The notes below the pieces were generated by a model. It saw only the letters and a list, made by a program, of their open reading frames with translations. It did not search any database and was not told the DNA's origin. From Streptomyces sp. NBC_01431 (GTDB taxonomy: Bacteria > Actinomycetota > Actinomycetes > Streptomycetales > Streptomycetaceae), in the NCBI RefSeq assembly GCF_036231355.1, contig NZ_CP109497.1, positions 62,001 through 126,000 of the forward strand: a stretch of DNA of 64,000 nt. The letters are read 5' to 3'. Of the stretch, positions 1 to 9,319 are shown in pieces. Position 1 is the stretch's first letter, and each line of letters starts with the position of its first letter. Both the position numbers and the translations under genes were made by a program.

Positions 1-758
1 AGGGTCCTGGATTCGGCGAAGACGAAGGCGGCCAAAAGTGTGGCCGCGGCGACGAGCATCGCCAATGTGGCCGGTGAGCCCCACCCTTGGGCGTCGGTGC
101 GGACGACGCCGAGCACCAGCAACCCGACTCCGCCGGTCGCCAGGGCGGCGCCGAGCACGTCCAGCCTCTCGCGCCGGGCGGGGCGTGCTTCGGCGGGCAC
201 GCCTGCGAGAGCCAGCGCGAGAGCCGCCGCCACGATGGGCAGGTTGATCAGCATCACCCAGCGCCAACCCGCGTACTCGGTCAGCAGCCCGCCCGCCAGC
301 ACGCCCAGCGCTCCCCCCGCGGCGTTCACGGCGCTCCACACTCCGAGCGCGCGGACACGCTGCGGGCCTTCGGCGAAGGTGGTGGTGAGCATCGCCAGTG
401 CGGCCGGGGCAGCCGCGGCCGCGCCCAAGCCCTGCCCGGCGCGGGCGGTGATCAGTTGCCAGGGTGCCTGGGCCAGCCCGCCTGCCAGCGAGCACAGCCC
501 GAAGACGGCCAGGCCCAGCAGGAACAGCCGACGCCGGCCGTACAGGTCGCAGGCGCGGCCCCCCAGCAGCAGAAAGCCGCCGAACGTGAGCGCGTAGACG
601 TGCACGACCCACGACAGGTCGAGTGGCGCGAATCCCAGCGCGGTGCGGATCGCGGGCAGTGCGACGTTGACCACCGACATGTCCAGGGCGAAGGCGAACT
701 GAGCGACGGCGGCAGCCGCCAGCACTGCGCCGGGACGCCCCCGTAAGTTTTTATACAT
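1..758 (-). CDS. DHA2-type MFS drug efflux transporter, C-terminus cut by window edge
   Basis: An open frame on the minus strand starts with ATG at 758 and runs off the left edge, giving about 252 residues of a protein that is normally 450-500 long. The first helix contains LDMSVVNVALPAI (residues 25-37), the signature of 14-helix EmrB/QacA pumps. The loop with RACDLYGRRR (about 68-77) is the MFS motif A, and the GGALGVLAGGLLTEYAGW stretch fits motif C. The family exports drugs or small metabolites by proton antiport across the cytoplasmic membrane. The gene is divergent from a TetR gene that probably controls it. The substrate cannot be read from the sequence. Confidence 0.9.
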   Translation of the reverse strand, partial: MYKNLRGRPGAVLAAAAVAQFAFALDMSVVNVALPAIRTALGFAPLDLSWVVHVYALTFGGFLLLGGRACDLYGRRRLFLLGLAVFGLCSLAGGLAQAPWQLITARAGQGLGAAAAAPAALAMLTTTFAEGPQRVRALGVWSAVNAAGGALGVLAGGLLTEYAGWRWVMLINLPIVAAALALALAGVPAEARPARRERLDVLGAALATGGVGLLVLGVVRTDAQGWGSPATLAMLVAAATLLAAFVFAESRT

Positions 759-815
759 GTAAGGAAAGTAGCCTCAGAGGATCGCCGCTGTCGAGTCCTG
801 GGGGAAGATGAGGGC

Positions 816-1484
816 ATGCCGCAACCGTCCGCACCGCGCAAACCCCTCGGCCGACCTCCACGCATCTCCCGCGAGGAGGTCGTCGAGACGGCACGCCGGA
901 TCGTGGCCGCGGAAGGCGTGGACCGGCTGACCATGCGTCGGCTGGCCACAGAGATCGGCAGTACGCCGATGGCGCTCTACCACCACGTCCGCAACAAGGA
1001 AGAACTGCTCGTCCTGCTGCTGGACGACTACGCCGCGCGGACGCTGCACCGACCCGAACTGCCCGCCCAGCCTCGCGAGCGGATCGTCGTCGCCGCTGCC
1101 ACGATCCACGAGGCGCTCGCCGCCTGCCCCTGGATCGTGGAGGTGCTGACCGCCGACGACCTGATGTCCACATCCGCCCTGTGGTTTGTCGAGCAGATCA
1201 TCGATGGCCTGGTCGAATGCGGCCTGCCCCCCGAGCGGGCCGTACACGGGTACCGCGCAATCTGGTACTACACCGCCGGAGAGATCGTGATCCGGGCGAC
1301 AGCGGCCCGGCGGCGCACAGACGATGACCGTCCTACCTACCGGGAGCGAGTCTTCGCCGATCTCGACCCGAGCGAGCTACCCCGCTTGGCACAGGTCGCG
1401 GACCACTGGGCGCCGCTGACCGCCGAGGACACCTACCTGGATGGGCTCCGGGCCTTGGTGGCTGGCCTCCTCGCCACCCGCTGA
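816..1484 (+). CDS. TetR-family repressor
   Basis: A 222-residue protein. Residues about 20-65 form the TetR helix-turn-helix, including LTMRRLATEIGSTPMALYHH; the rest is an all-helical ligand and dimer domain of the TetR_C type. It faces the DHA2 pump gene with 57 bp between the start codons, the classic arrangement of a repressor and the pump it controls. A perfect 8-bp palindrome TACATGTA (754-761) overlaps the pump start codon and could be part of an operator, though it is short. The inducer is probably a pump substrate; this is inference. Confidence 0.9.
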   Translation: MPQPSAPRKPLGRPPRISREEVVETARRIVAAEGVDRLTMRRLATEIGSTPMALYHHVRNKEELLVLLLDDYAARTLHRPELPAQPRERIVVAAATIHEALAACPWIVEVLTADDLMSTSALWFVEQIIDGLVECGLPPERAVHGYRAIWYYTAGEIVIRATAARRRTDDDRPTYRERVFADLDPSELPRLAQVADHWAPLTAEDTYLDGLRALVAGLLATR

Positions 1485-1654
1485 CGGGTCGCCGCCGACG
1501 ATGTGCGCCTGGCCGCTGACCGAACACTGCCAACTAATCACGGGCACGACCCTGCCCGCTGGCCCCAAACGTGGGCAGGAAGGACGGAATAGTGCACGGT
1601 CGACCGAGCCCTGATCTCCACCGCGAAGGAACAACTCGCCCCCACCGGCACCTG

Positions 1655-2134
1655 ATGCGCTTACTTCACTGGCCTCGCCTGCTGCTCGCGGTCTACGTCG
1701 TCCTGTTCGCCACGGGCTGCGTCGCCGTGGCTCCCAAGCCCACTCCGCGCGGCGGCGGGTTCGTCCAGGACGGCGGCCACCTGCCCACCGTGGCGCCCAG
1801 CTCCGGGTGGCCCGATCCCGTCCAGGCGCCCGCCCACGAGACCCTGACCCCGATGTCCGACCTCACCCCCACCCCCAGCCCCGCCGCTGTGACCAGCAGC
1901 ACCAAGCCTGTCGGCCAGGCCGTTCGTGACCACGCGCACCCCCGGACAGACAACCCTGCCCCGCGCCCCCCAGACCGGCACAGGGCTGCCGCTCAGCCCG
2001 ACTCACCTCCGCCGCGGCATCAGCGGACACGCCCACGCACCGACTACGACGCCAGCACCCTCTGCTCCTGGGCGCAGGGCACCGGACTTGACCCATCAGT
2101 CGTACGCGCCTGCCGACAGCAACTCGGCCACTGA
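1655..2134 (+). CDS. Proline-rich putative lipoprotein with a TTA codon
   Basis: The start at ATG 1655 gives 159 residues and places a signal peptide (RLLHWPRLLLAVYVVLFATGC) directly at the N-terminus with a lipobox-like ATGC; an earlier in-frame start at 1571 would bury it. After the cysteine the chain is rich in proline, threonine and serine and ends in a short region (TLCSWAQGTGLDPSVVRAC) with two cysteines. The third codon is TTA, rare in Streptomyces and read by the bldA tRNA, so translation may be developmentally limited. No known domain is recognised. It is likely anchored to the outer face of the membrane. Confidence 0.6.
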   Translation: MRLLHWPRLLLAVYVVLFATGCVAVAPKPTPRGGGFVQDGGHLPTVAPSSGWPDPVQAPAHETLTPMSDLTPTPSPAAVTSSTKPVGQAVRDHAHPRTDNPAPRPPDRHRAAAQPDSPPPRHQRTRPRTDYDASTLCSWAQGTGLDPSVVRACRQQLGH

Positions 2135-2789
2135 ACACACCTCCCTGGAAAGCGGCAAAAGGTCCACGATCGCGGTCGGCCTGTCCGTCGTGCGCGACGG
2201 GTGGGATGGCGCCCCCGGAGCGGTGCCCATCGGCTCACCCGGTCCAGGGCGCGGCACCGGTCCCGGCAGGTCACCGTGTGACTTTCGCGTCCCCCGCGCG
2301 GCTGGATTCACCACCAGCCGTTCAAGAAGTTTCCGCTGTGCCGATATCCTTGAAAGTCCGGGCACTACTAGCCCGCGCTCAGGCGCTTGTCGCTCTCGCC
2401 TTTCAGTGACTCCGGCCGCTTCCGACTCCTACGTCGACCAGAGCGCGCCAATGCGCGCCGTCCCGATCCTGGTATCGCGTGTGCGTACGGACTGGTCGTC
2501 ACCTACTGGCGCCGCCCCGGCTCCCACCAGCGCACGATCAGCTGGGTCTACGCCACGCGCCACCCACCCGCACCAACAACATGGCCCGCGGTACCGGGCG
2601 CCTGGCGCACCAGCCCGGGTGGGCGGTAACTGGCGCCAGGGCAAAGACGATTCAGTCCTGGACCGAAATCACGTGAGGCTCCGGCGGCCACATCCGGACC
2701 GACCCCGCCCTCTCGGCCAGTCTTCCGCGCGGGCGCCAACTCCCGGCACTCTGCTGGTCGTTCATGCGGCGCCATACGGACCAGGAGTT
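2135..2789. other. Gap with no convincing gene
   Basis: All open frames here have poor codon bias and no recognisable domain. The right part borders an IS5-type transposase remnant and may be IS-derived junk. Nothing else is seen. Confidence 0.5.
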
Positions 2790-3117
2790 GGTCGGTGGCC
2801 GCGTCGGGCTTCGATGCCTCTAGGCACCGGGCCTGGGAGCCTGGGCAGATCTTCTTCGCCGTGGCCTTCGGTGGGAACGGGCGTCGCGAACCGCTTGCGG
2901 ACTGGAGGGCGAGCATCGGCCCGAGATCATCGATGATCCGGTCCACCGCCGACTTGGAAACCCCGCAGAGCGGATCCAGTTGGCATGGCCGGCCCCGGCG
3001 GACCGCGTCCGCACCCTCGCGCCGCAGCACCGTCACCAGCTTCCCGAACAGGCGGGGGCTCAGCCCGGTGAACGGGGCTGTCCAGGACGGCTCCGACGCC
3101 GTGATCACGCCGGCCAC
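2790..3117 (-). pseudogene. IS5-family transposase remnant (N-terminal half, internal deletion)
   Basis: The minus-strand reading from about 3117 begins with MAGVITASEPSW and APFTGLSPRLFGKLVTVLRR, then VSKSAVDRIIDDLGPMLALQ, which matches the N-terminal DNA-binding part of a common Streptomyces IS5-group transposase. Between RRGRP and GVSKS roughly 30 residues of the family pattern are missing, an in-frame internal deletion. After LALQ the frame breaks and the DDE catalytic part is absent. It cannot be active. It is one of several transposase fossils in the first 12.5 kb. Confidence 0.75.
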
Positions 3118-3179
3118 GGCGAGATCATCCCAGCCGCTCTATCATCAAATCCGAAGAGCTGAGCGCCGTCGAGAGGCCG

Positions 3180-3392
3180 ATGGGAATGACCGCAGCACGC
3201 ATGGCAGCAACCGTGCTGACCACGTGGGCCGTGCTGATCGCGCTCCTACTCGCGCCGTCACCCCTGCCAGAGCATTGGCGCTACTACATCTACTCTCCAG
3301 CGAGCGTGGGCCTGTGGCTGCTGACCATGCTCGTTGCCCCCATCGTGGTCTGCTTCGTCAGATGGCCATGGATCAAGTCGGGCGTCAGATGA
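3180..3392 (+). CDS. Small two-helix membrane protein
   Basis: A 70-residue product with two hydrophobic spans (about 10-27 and 43-62) separated by a short polar loop. A GAGAGG ribosome site lies a few bases before the ATG at 3180. No family is recognised. It stands alone between transposase debris, so the chance that it is a real gene is moderate; the paired hydrophobic segments and ribosome site are the support. Confidence 0.5.
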   Translation: MGMTAARMAATVLTTWAVLIALLLAPSPLPEHWRYYIYSPASVGLWLLTMLVAPIVVCFVRWPWIKSGVR

Positions 3393-3794
3393 GCCGCGAC
3401 TCTTATACGGGCCGCGACTTCGTCGGCGCGACCCCATACGTAGCGACGCTGCTCGTGCTCTCGCTCTCCGCGCAGCGCCCGCGGATGCCCAAGGCAGACG
3501 GCATGCGCTACGGGAAGTGCCAGGGCAAGCGACGCTGACGCGCGACGGGGAGGCGCTGCGCACGGCCGCGCGCGAGTTAATGCGCGGACTGCCCCTTAGC
3601 GCCTCGTCATCAACTGCGGGACGGCCCTTAGGCAGCCCAAGGCGTCGTCCGAGGCCGGTGCCCTGAGCCCTCCTCGTCCTCGCCCTCGCCCTCGTGGGCA
3701 GCGTCGGGCCCCGGAAGGGGCGCAGGCCTCGACCCGGGCCGCTGGCCTTGACGCTGAAGTAGCGGCCCAGGAAGTTGATGAGCGGTTCTTGAGG
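3393..3794. other. Gap with no convincing gene
   Basis: Short open frames on both strands lack ribosome sites and conserved motifs. Nothing is recognised. Confidence 0.4.
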
Positions 3795-4263
3795 CCGCCG
3801 CCGCGCTGGGGGTAACCCCGCAGACCTGGAACACGTACAGGACCTACCCGCAGATCGCCTCGCATGCGGTGGCGGTCAGAGGAGTGGAGCAACTGGCCGC
3901 GGATCATTGGCCAGGCCTCCAAGGAGACTCGCGACGCTCCGAAGACGGGTCCGGGGGCCGCCCGAGGAGCAGCGGTGACATGGTCCCGCGGTGAACTCCC
4001 GCCCCGTATCGCCGAGATACTCGACGCGGATCCGGCCGTCACCATCGAGCAGGTCACCCACGCCCTCGACATCGCGTACACCACCGCCAAGCAGAACCTG
4101 GCGCAGCTGCGCGGCAAGCGGATCGCCGACCGCCCGCAGACCGAACCAGAACTCACCCCGCATCAGGCCACGGCCGCCCTCGGCTACGTACCGGCCGTGC
4201 ACAAGACCGCTCTTGAGCTCGCTGGCGTTGAACTGCCGGCCTGTCAGGTTCAGCCGTATCTAA
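3795..4263 (+). pseudogene. Frameshifted helix-turn-helix DNA-binding protein
   Basis: Two plus-strand frames together look like one actinomycete DNA-binding protein. The first holds EAAAALGVTPQTWNTYRTY (about 3797-3853), an AlpA/excisionase-like helix-turn-helix. The second, from about 3990, holds LPPRIAEILDADPAVTIEQV and the winged-helix-like ALDIAYTTAKQNLAQLRG, ending near CQVQPYL at about 4262. No single frame joins them, so at least one frameshift has broken the gene. The function would be DNA binding, perhaps from an integrated element; that is inference. Confidence 0.45.
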
Positions 4264-4309
4264 GGCGTCGCCGATGCTCTGGCGGGTCTGGGGGTGGCGC
4301 CAGAGCAGG

Positions 4310-4380
4310 TGTGCAGACGATGCGGCGGACCTCGGTGTCCAACCGGAGGAACGGCGTAAACTCCTCCCACGCGTTGTGCG
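4310..4380 (-). pseudogene. IS256-family transposase scrap
   Basis: The minus strand reads NAWEEFTPFLRLDTEVRRI followed by VCT, a very characteristic stretch near the C-terminal catalytic Glu region of IS256/mutator transposases (pattern NAW.EF.PFL..D.E.RR..C). Only about 23 residues survive and the flanking frames do not continue the family pattern. It is a decayed fragment. Confidence 0.55.
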
Positions 4381-4933
4381 AGGGCGGCGAGGGTCGGGGC
4401 GAGCTGTTGTGCTTGTCCATGTCCTCGTTCAACCCGCATCTGCTGAACGTGTTCGCCCCACGGGTCGCCCACGCGCTGCGTGCTGGCTTCCTCTGAACGC
4501 GTCTTCGCCCCGCCGGTCGCGGACATGCTCCGTGTCGTCTCCTCGCCGCGTGAGGGAGGGCGGTATCCCGGGGAGCCGACGTCGCATTGCCGTCCTTGGC
4601 GCGGGGTTCGTCCGCGGGGACCACTGTGCGCCGAGCAGACGAGGGGACGGTGTCGCGCCATCAAGTGGTGCGAGACTGCATGTCTGCCACTGAAGATCCA
4701 CTCCCGGCCGCCCGGTTCCGGGTCCCGGGCCGTGTTGTGGCAGGGGCTCGGCGTGGGCCTGGACGATGTCGTCGAGAGCGCTGACTGCGCACCGCTCAAG
4801 TGCGGGCGGTGGCAGTGCGGAGGGACAACCAGCAGCCTGTCGGCAGAGGTTGAACCGTGGCTCACGGTGAGAAACAGCCCAAGGTGGTCCGTCTCTCCCC
4901 TCCGTTGCCCCGGCGTTGAGCGTTCCCCTGGGC
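4381..4933. other. Gap, probably more decayed mobile DNA
   Basis: Several long open frames overlap on both strands, as expected in very high GC DNA, but none has a ribosome site with a recognisable product. No gene is called. Confidence 0.4.
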
Positions 4934-5341
4934 TCAGTGGAGAATCTTCTCCTTGGCCCGCTGGAACTCCTCGTCGGTGATGTCGCCCTTGGAGCGAATC
5001 TCCGAGAGTTTCGCCAGTTGCTCCACCTCGCTTCCGGGTCCCGCGCCGGTGCCGGCCGTCTTGCGCACGTAATCGTCGAAGGCCTCCTGTCGGGCTCGCG
5101 CATGCCGCACCTCGCGATCGCCCATGTCCTTGCCGCGGGCAATCACATAGACGAACACGCCGAGGAAGGGCAGCAGGATCACGAACAAGAGCCATCCCGT
5201 CTTGCCCATTCCGCCGAGCGTGTCGTCCCGGAAGATGTCGCCGATGATCCGGAAGAGCAGAACGATCCACAGGACCCATAGGAAGATCCACATGACCGTC
5301 CAGAACGCTCCGAGAACCGGGTAGTCGTAGGCCAGATTCAT
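4934..5341 (-). CDS. PLDc_N/SHOCT-domain membrane protein
   Basis: A 135-residue protein. The N-terminal part has two membrane helices (about 10-34 and 46-65) with the polar GGMGKTGWLLFVILLPFLG segment typical of the PLDc_N (phospholipase D nuclease N-terminal) family. The last 24 residues (LSEIRSKGDITDEEFQRAK and on) form a SHOCT short C-terminal domain. Proteins of this kind are common in Streptomyces, probably regulatory or scaffolding at the membrane, with no known enzyme activity. Its start codon overlaps the stop of a possible upstream frame (ATGA), suggesting coupling. Confidence 0.85.
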   Translation of the reverse strand: MNLAYDYPVLGAFWTVMWIFLWVLWIVLLFRIIGDIFRDDTLGGMGKTGWLLFVILLPFLGVFVYVIARGKDMGDREVRHARARQEAFDDYVRKTAGTGAGPGSEVEQLAKLSEIRSKGDITDEEFQRAKEKILH

Positions 5342-5655
5342 GTCTCCGCTCCTTTTTCTCGCCTTCGCCGGGCAGCACTGGGCGGCCCGAAGGCTTCGCC
5401 GCTGCTGCGCTCGGCGGTCACCGTGCGGGTGCTACCGACCACCGAGATGATGGCCACGTGGGTGTCCTGGATCTTCTCCAGCAGTAGCACCGGTCTCGTC
5501 GGCGGCGCCGACAGTGAGCGGGTACCGGGCGGGGAGGTGTCCAGGGCCGCCAGCGCCGCGATGCGGGTGGCAGGTGGGTCTTCGGGGGCAGACCGGGCAT
5601 CAGTGTCTCCCTTCGGCCGACCGGGTGCGGCCGCCGACAGAGCGGGGTACTGCAT
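5338..5655 (-). CDS. Possible small protein upstream of the SHOCT gene
   Basis: A 105-residue frame with reasonable G/C third positions whose TGA overlaps the ATG of the SHOCT gene. The middle (RPVLLLEKIQDTHVAIISVV) could form strands, but no family is recognised and the start codon lacks a clear ribosome site; the true start may be further in. It could instead be untranslated leader. Confidence 0.25.
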   Translation of the reverse strand: MQYPALSAAAPGRPKGDTDARSAPEDPPATRIAALAALDTSPPGTRSLSAPPTRPVLLLEKIQDTHVAIISVVGSTRTVTAERSSGEAFGPPSAARRRREKGAET

Positions 5656-5759
5656 CCCCGTGGGATGCCGTGCCCCGGCGCTGCGCGGCGAGGCCGTCGA
5701 TCCGCGTCACCCGGACGGAGTGATACACGACGCTGCGTGGACCGGAAGACTCCCTGTGA

Positions 5760-6145
5760 TGTCGTCATCAGATGAGAGTGCGAACCCCATGCCGCTGACC
5801 ATCAGGCCTTCGGGAGGTGCCCCAGTGCAAAGTGGGCAGTTTCCGATCCCGCTGAACGCGGCCCGATCTATTATTTTAGTGGAAATTTCCGTCACAAACA
5901 TCTCGATCAATCGGATTGCGAAGCACAGCGAGACCGAGGTGACCGCTTTGCAGGCGGGCGCCACACCGGACCATGCGGAGCTGGCCGTCGACGGGTTGGT
6001 CGGCGCGGGCATTGCCATCGAGGCAGCTCCGAGCTTGGCAGCGGCCGGGAGAGTACCGATGGGAGTCACATCCGTCGGTCGCCCGCCGACGATGTGGTTC
6101 ACCGCGCAAGTCCGCGGGAGCAGCGCCGGGGAGGCTCAGCGATGA
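5760..6145 (+). CDS. Possible small protein coupled to the K+ channel gene, with TTA codon
   Basis: A 128-residue frame that ends in ATGA overlap with the ion-channel start codon at 6142. Codon use is weaker than its neighbours, includes one TTA (in the run coding RSIILVEIS) and a locally AT-rich stretch, hinting at transferred or poorly constrained DNA. No domain or ribosome site is recognised. It is listed because of the tight overlap with a real gene. Confidence 0.35.
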
Positions 6146-6705
6146 GTGAAAGTGGCACCGGCCTGAAAGATGGCCTGCGAAATCACGTAGCGAAACGTGC
6201 GACAGCGATTACCGCCGTCGTCCGGCTCCTCCTCACCGCGGCAGGTCTACTGACGGGCTATTACCTGCTGCCGCTGACTCAGCAGCCCTCCGGCAGAGTC
6301 ATCGCCACCCTCATCGTCGGACTTGTCGTCGTGCTCGCACTGTTCGTGTGGCAGATGCACTCCATCACCCGCTCGCCGACTCCCCAACTGCGGGCTGTCC
6401 AGGCGCTCGCCACCACCCTCCAGCTGTACCTTCTGCTCTTCGCCTCGGCCTACTACCTGCTCGAACGGAGCGACTCCGGCAGCTTCAACGGACCACTCAC
6501 CAGGACCGCCTCCCTGTACTTCACCCTCGTCACCTTCAGCTCCGTGGGATACGGCGACATCGTCGCCCGCAGCGACGCCGCCCGCATCGTCAACATGGTG
6601 CAGATGACGGGCAATCTGATCCTGCTCGGTGTCGCGACCCGAATCGCCATCACGGCCGTTCAAACCGGCTTGAGAAGAGATGGAACGAAGCACACCGACC
6701 GCTGA
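6142..6705 (+). CDS. Two-pore-helix type potassium channel
   Basis: A 187-residue membrane protein. The selectivity filter TFSSVGYGDI matches the K+ channel signature T-x-x-T/S-V-G-Y-G-D. It is preceded by hydrophobic helices at about 20-45, 52-70 and 85-107 and followed by one more (about 147-170), an Ion_trans_2 arrangement. The ATG at 6142 follows a GGGGAGG ribosome site; an upstream in-frame GTG-type start would lose this spacing. It should conduct K+ across the cytoplasmic membrane; no ligand domain such as RCK is attached, so gating is unknown. Confidence 0.88.
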   Translation: MSESGTGLKDGLRNHVAKRATAITAVVRLLLTAAGLLTGYYLLPLTQQPSGRVIATLIVGLVVVLALFVWQMHSITRSPTPQLRAVQALATTLQLYLLLFASAYYLLERSDSGSFNGPLTRTASLYFTLVTFSSVGYGDIVARSDAARIVNMVQMTGNLILLGVATRIAITAVQTGLRRDGTKHTDR

Positions 6706-6851
6706 GGTCTCGGCCGCCGACGCGCTCAAAGAGTGTGCCTACGGGTGAACCGCCCTTGGGCGCCGCTGTCCGGCATGTGGCTGTCGGCGTAGAGCCCTTG
6801 GCCGGAGGTCGGTAACCGTCCTTGCCGGTCCGTGAGAGCACGGGAGACGAC

Positions 6852-7230
6852 ATGGCAGGACTTCTGGGGAAGCAGGACGTTCGCGCTCGGCGCGCTGCAG
6901 GCTCGCTGCTTCTGGCATGTGTGGTGGTCGGCGTGGCCGGATGCCCCAGCAACTCGGGAACTTCTTCGAAGAGCACCAGCAGGGCGGCATCGGCTGCCTC
7001 GTCTGCGGTTTCCGCCGCATCTTCCGCGGTGGCCCCCTGGCCTCACAGGGCGCGCCTCCGTGCTGGCCTCGTACGCGGCTGAGGCCAAACGCAGGTTGGG
7101 CGAGGTGAAGAACGACCCTCGACGCCAACCAGGAACTGCTGAACTGCTGGACCCGCACCCACGCCACCTGCCACCGCCCACTGCCCGGACTCCGGGCAGA
7201 CACCTCATCTACACGTACTCAATGAGCAGA
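6852..7230 (+). pseudogene. Frameshifted Ala/Ser-rich lipoprotein
   Basis: ATG 6852 follows a GGGAG ribosome site and begins a lipoprotein: a charged start, the hydrophobic AAGSLLLACVVVGVAGC with lipobox, then an Ala/Ser-rich run ending near SAASSAVA. From there the family-like continuation (TGRASVLASYAAEAKRRLGE) lies in another frame, and LDANQELLNC in a third. The frame therefore breaks at least twice. The intact Streptomyces family would carry a further conserved domain, which is absent. Sequencing error is possible but two independent breaks favour decay. Confidence 0.55.
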
Positions 7231-7512
7231 TCCGACCGGTACTCGTTACGGCAGCGGTCCAGTTGAAGAGATGAGGTCGGTACCGAGGTGGCGGCGCAGG
7301 ACGGTGGCGATGGCGGCCAGGGACCGTCGTCTCCGTCGGCCATACCCGCGGATAGTTCCAGTAACTGGCGACTCTGACCAGCCCGGCGCTGGTGAGAGTG
7401 GTCAGATCAGGCGTTGTGCCGCGCCCAATAGCGCGGCCGGCCGCCGGTTGCTCATGCTTATGAAAGGCGCTCGGGACCGGCGGACTTTACCTCGAAGGAA
7501 GTCAGAGGCTGG

Positions 7513-8031
7513 TCACACCCGCGCTGCGCGACGCTCGAGCGCTGCTCGTAGTGCGTGCACGTCGCTGGCGCCTCGTTTCGGCAGGATGGTGAGGCATGAT
7601 GCGTTCTTGTCCGAGCCCAGCAGTACGAAGAGCTGCGTCGTCTCGGCATATCGGGGAGCTGCCTGCCAGGTCAGTGTGGTGGCAGCCTTTTGATGCGCGA
7701 TGGTGATGCCAGCGTCCGAGATGGTCGCTCGATACTCGCCGTTGTTCGCGGTGAGCTTGTGGAACTGGCGCGCCTGGAGATGGGGCATGCCGACCATGAG
7801 CACGGCGAAAACGGTGATGCCCACCATCAACGGCACGGGGAGGTCGCCGCCGGCCGCCTGCGCCATGATCCCGCACACCCAAATCACCGAGCCGCACACA
7901 AGCATGATGACGCGCTGACGACGGGCAGCGGCCGAGACCCTCGCGCGGGCTCTGAGGGCCTCCTTGAAGTCTCCTGCCAGCAGGCGGTAGGAAAGGCATA
8001 TCCCCGAGACCACTGGATCTTCACTGTTCAC
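7513..8031 (-). CDS. YcxB-family membrane protein
   Basis: The GTG at 8031 gives 172 residues starting VNSEDPVVSG; a longer reading to 8178 adds a low-complexity tail not found in the family. After an N-terminal segment (YRLLAGDFKEALRARAR) come two membrane helices (about residues 42-60 and 64-82), then the C-terminal YcxB domain, which carries ISDAGITIAH, LTWQAAPRYAETTQLFVLLG and a final CLTILPKRG. YcxB proteins are widespread, membrane-bound and of unknown function. The gene stands alone, facing transposase debris. Confidence 0.75.
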   Translation of the reverse strand: MNSEDPVVSGICLSYRLLAGDFKEALRARARVSAAARRQRVIMLVCGSVIWVCGIMAQAAGGDLPVPLMVGITVFAVLMVGMPHLQARQFHKLTANNGEYRATISDAGITIAHQKAATTLTWQAAPRYAETTQLFVLLGSDKNASCLTILPKRGASDVHALRAALERRAARV

Positions 8032-8463
8032 GTACGACGATTCTCTTGGTTGGTTCCCGTTGTCCGACGGGGAATCGTAACCGCAGGCCAGTGAGCCGGC
8101 GCACATACTTCCGTGCTCGCCGCCGCGGCTGAGCTGCGAGGCCTGGCCGGGTCGGTATCCCAGCCTCAGTGCCTTCATTCAGGGAGACGGCCCTCACCAG
8201 CACGGCAGGGGTTGCCCCTTGGCGACTGCCATGCGTGGCTCACACCACTCGACCACCGGTTGGGCGTCCGACAGGACGTCAAGGGCCGCCGTGGCGACAG
8301 GATGCCGACTGTCCACCGAGTGGTACTTTCGGCACACCCCTGCCCGTACGGCAAGCGGCGCATCGCGACCGACACGCGCTCGGTCAGCTCCTGGTCGTCG
8401 CGGTCCCCCGCCGCGAACTTCGGCGACGGGCCGCCGCCGTTGGCCCGTTGACCCGGCTGCGTT
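8032..8463. other. Gap with no convincing gene
   Basis: The stretch precedes an IS5 transposase scrap and may be decayed upstream parts of the same element. No frame gives a recognisable product. Confidence 0.4.
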
Positions 8464-8625
8464 CGTCTGCACCGCGACGTCACCCTTGTCTGGGCCGACG
8501 GCGGCTACACCGGCTCCCTCATCGACTGCCACGAAAGAAAATCGCGCCACCCGGAGACCGTCAAACGCATCGACGACATACGTGTATGCGAGGTGCTGCC
8601 GAAGCGGTGGGTGGCAGAGACGTGT
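8464..8625 (+). pseudogene. IS5-family transposase C-terminal remnant
   Basis: The frame reads RDVTLVWADGGYTGSL, then PETVKRI and VLPKRWVAE. This is the last third of an IS4/IS5-group DDE transposase, with the second catalytic Asp in WADGGY and the KRW.VE motif. The family continues as VERT.AW, but here it changes to TCQAHCTH and terminates. The upstream two thirds are not recognisable. It is inactive. Confidence 0.7.
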
Positions 8626-8664
8626 CAAGCACACTGCACTCATGAATCCGGTTTGGTAGGAGTG

Positions 8665-8840
8665 TTATCGAGAGGCGGCGGGTGTACCAGCCGGGCGGAC
8701 GAGTTCGCCGTTCGTGTAGTTCGGCGAGTTCTTGCTGGTCAGCGTGAGATAAGGCGGTATCACCAGCAGTTCTCCCGACGAACGGTGATCCAGTCTCGTT
8801 GGAACCGGGCGTAGAGGTCGGAGGGGCGGAGGGTAGTCAT
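8665..8840 (-). pseudogene. Possible broken small gene
   Basis: From ATG 8840 the minus strand gives MTTLRPSDLYARFQRDWITV and then RRENCW before a stop; a second frame continues with LTLTSKNSPNYTNGELVRP. The two pieces look like one short protein split by a frameshift, but the family is not recognised. Low confidence. Confidence 0.25.
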
Positions 8841-8931
8841 GTCTAGTGCTGCGACCGGCAACGTTCACCGGCCCGCGGCATCCGCCACATCATGTGGGAG
8901 GGTTTTGGGGCGTTCCGTTAGGGTGCACCGA

Positions 8932-9279
8932 ATGGACGGCACCACTTCATCGCAGCCCTCAACGGCGCCTCAGAGCCTGCACTTCCATCCCGACTACCTC
9001 GATGCAGTACGCGCCGAACAGAAGACGACGACGGTGCGTTTCCGTGACCCGGTGGAGACGGGCCCGGTATGCCTGGTGTTCGAGTTGGACGACGAGGTGG
9101 CACTACCGGGTGTCGTCACGCAGGTCACTGTGAAAAGAGTTGCCGAGCTGAGCGAGTCGGACGCCCGCGCGGACGGTTTCCGTGATCTCGCTGAGCTTCA
9201 CGACAGACTGCGGTTTCACTACCCCCGCATCGGGCCGACCGACACCATCACCATCGTGCACTTCCGGTTGGCGAAGTGA
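8932..9279 (+). CDS. ASCH-domain protein
   Basis: A 115-residue protein starting at ATG 8932, chosen because the whole length then fits one ASCH (PUA-like) domain. Seen are the substrate-loop pattern RAEQKTTTVRFRDP (about 25-38), strand LVFELDD, then VTVKRVAELSESDARADGF and the final DTITIVHFRL strand, all in the usual order. ASCH proteins bind RNA or modified nucleosides; some hydrolyse N4-acetylcytidine. The specific role is not known. It sits between IS remnants with no partner gene. Confidence 0.8.
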   Translation: MDGTTSSQPSTAPQSLHFHPDYLDAVRAEQKTTTVRFRDPVETGPVCLVFELDDEVALPGVVTQVTVKRVAELSESDARADGFRDLAELHDRLRFHYPRIGPTDTITIVHFRLAK

Positions 9280-9319
9280 GTGGGTGCCCTCAGCATCGAC
9301 TGCATTTTCTCCCCCGCGT

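Noticed and set aside
751..762. TTATACATGTAA as a TetR operator
   Set aside because: Only an 8-bp core is perfectly symmetrical; too short for a separate call and mentioned with the TetR gene only.
4260..5378. 372-codon minus-strand frame
   Set aside because: It overlaps the SHOCT gene in another frame and has no domain apart from a tiny transposase scrap that lies in a different frame.
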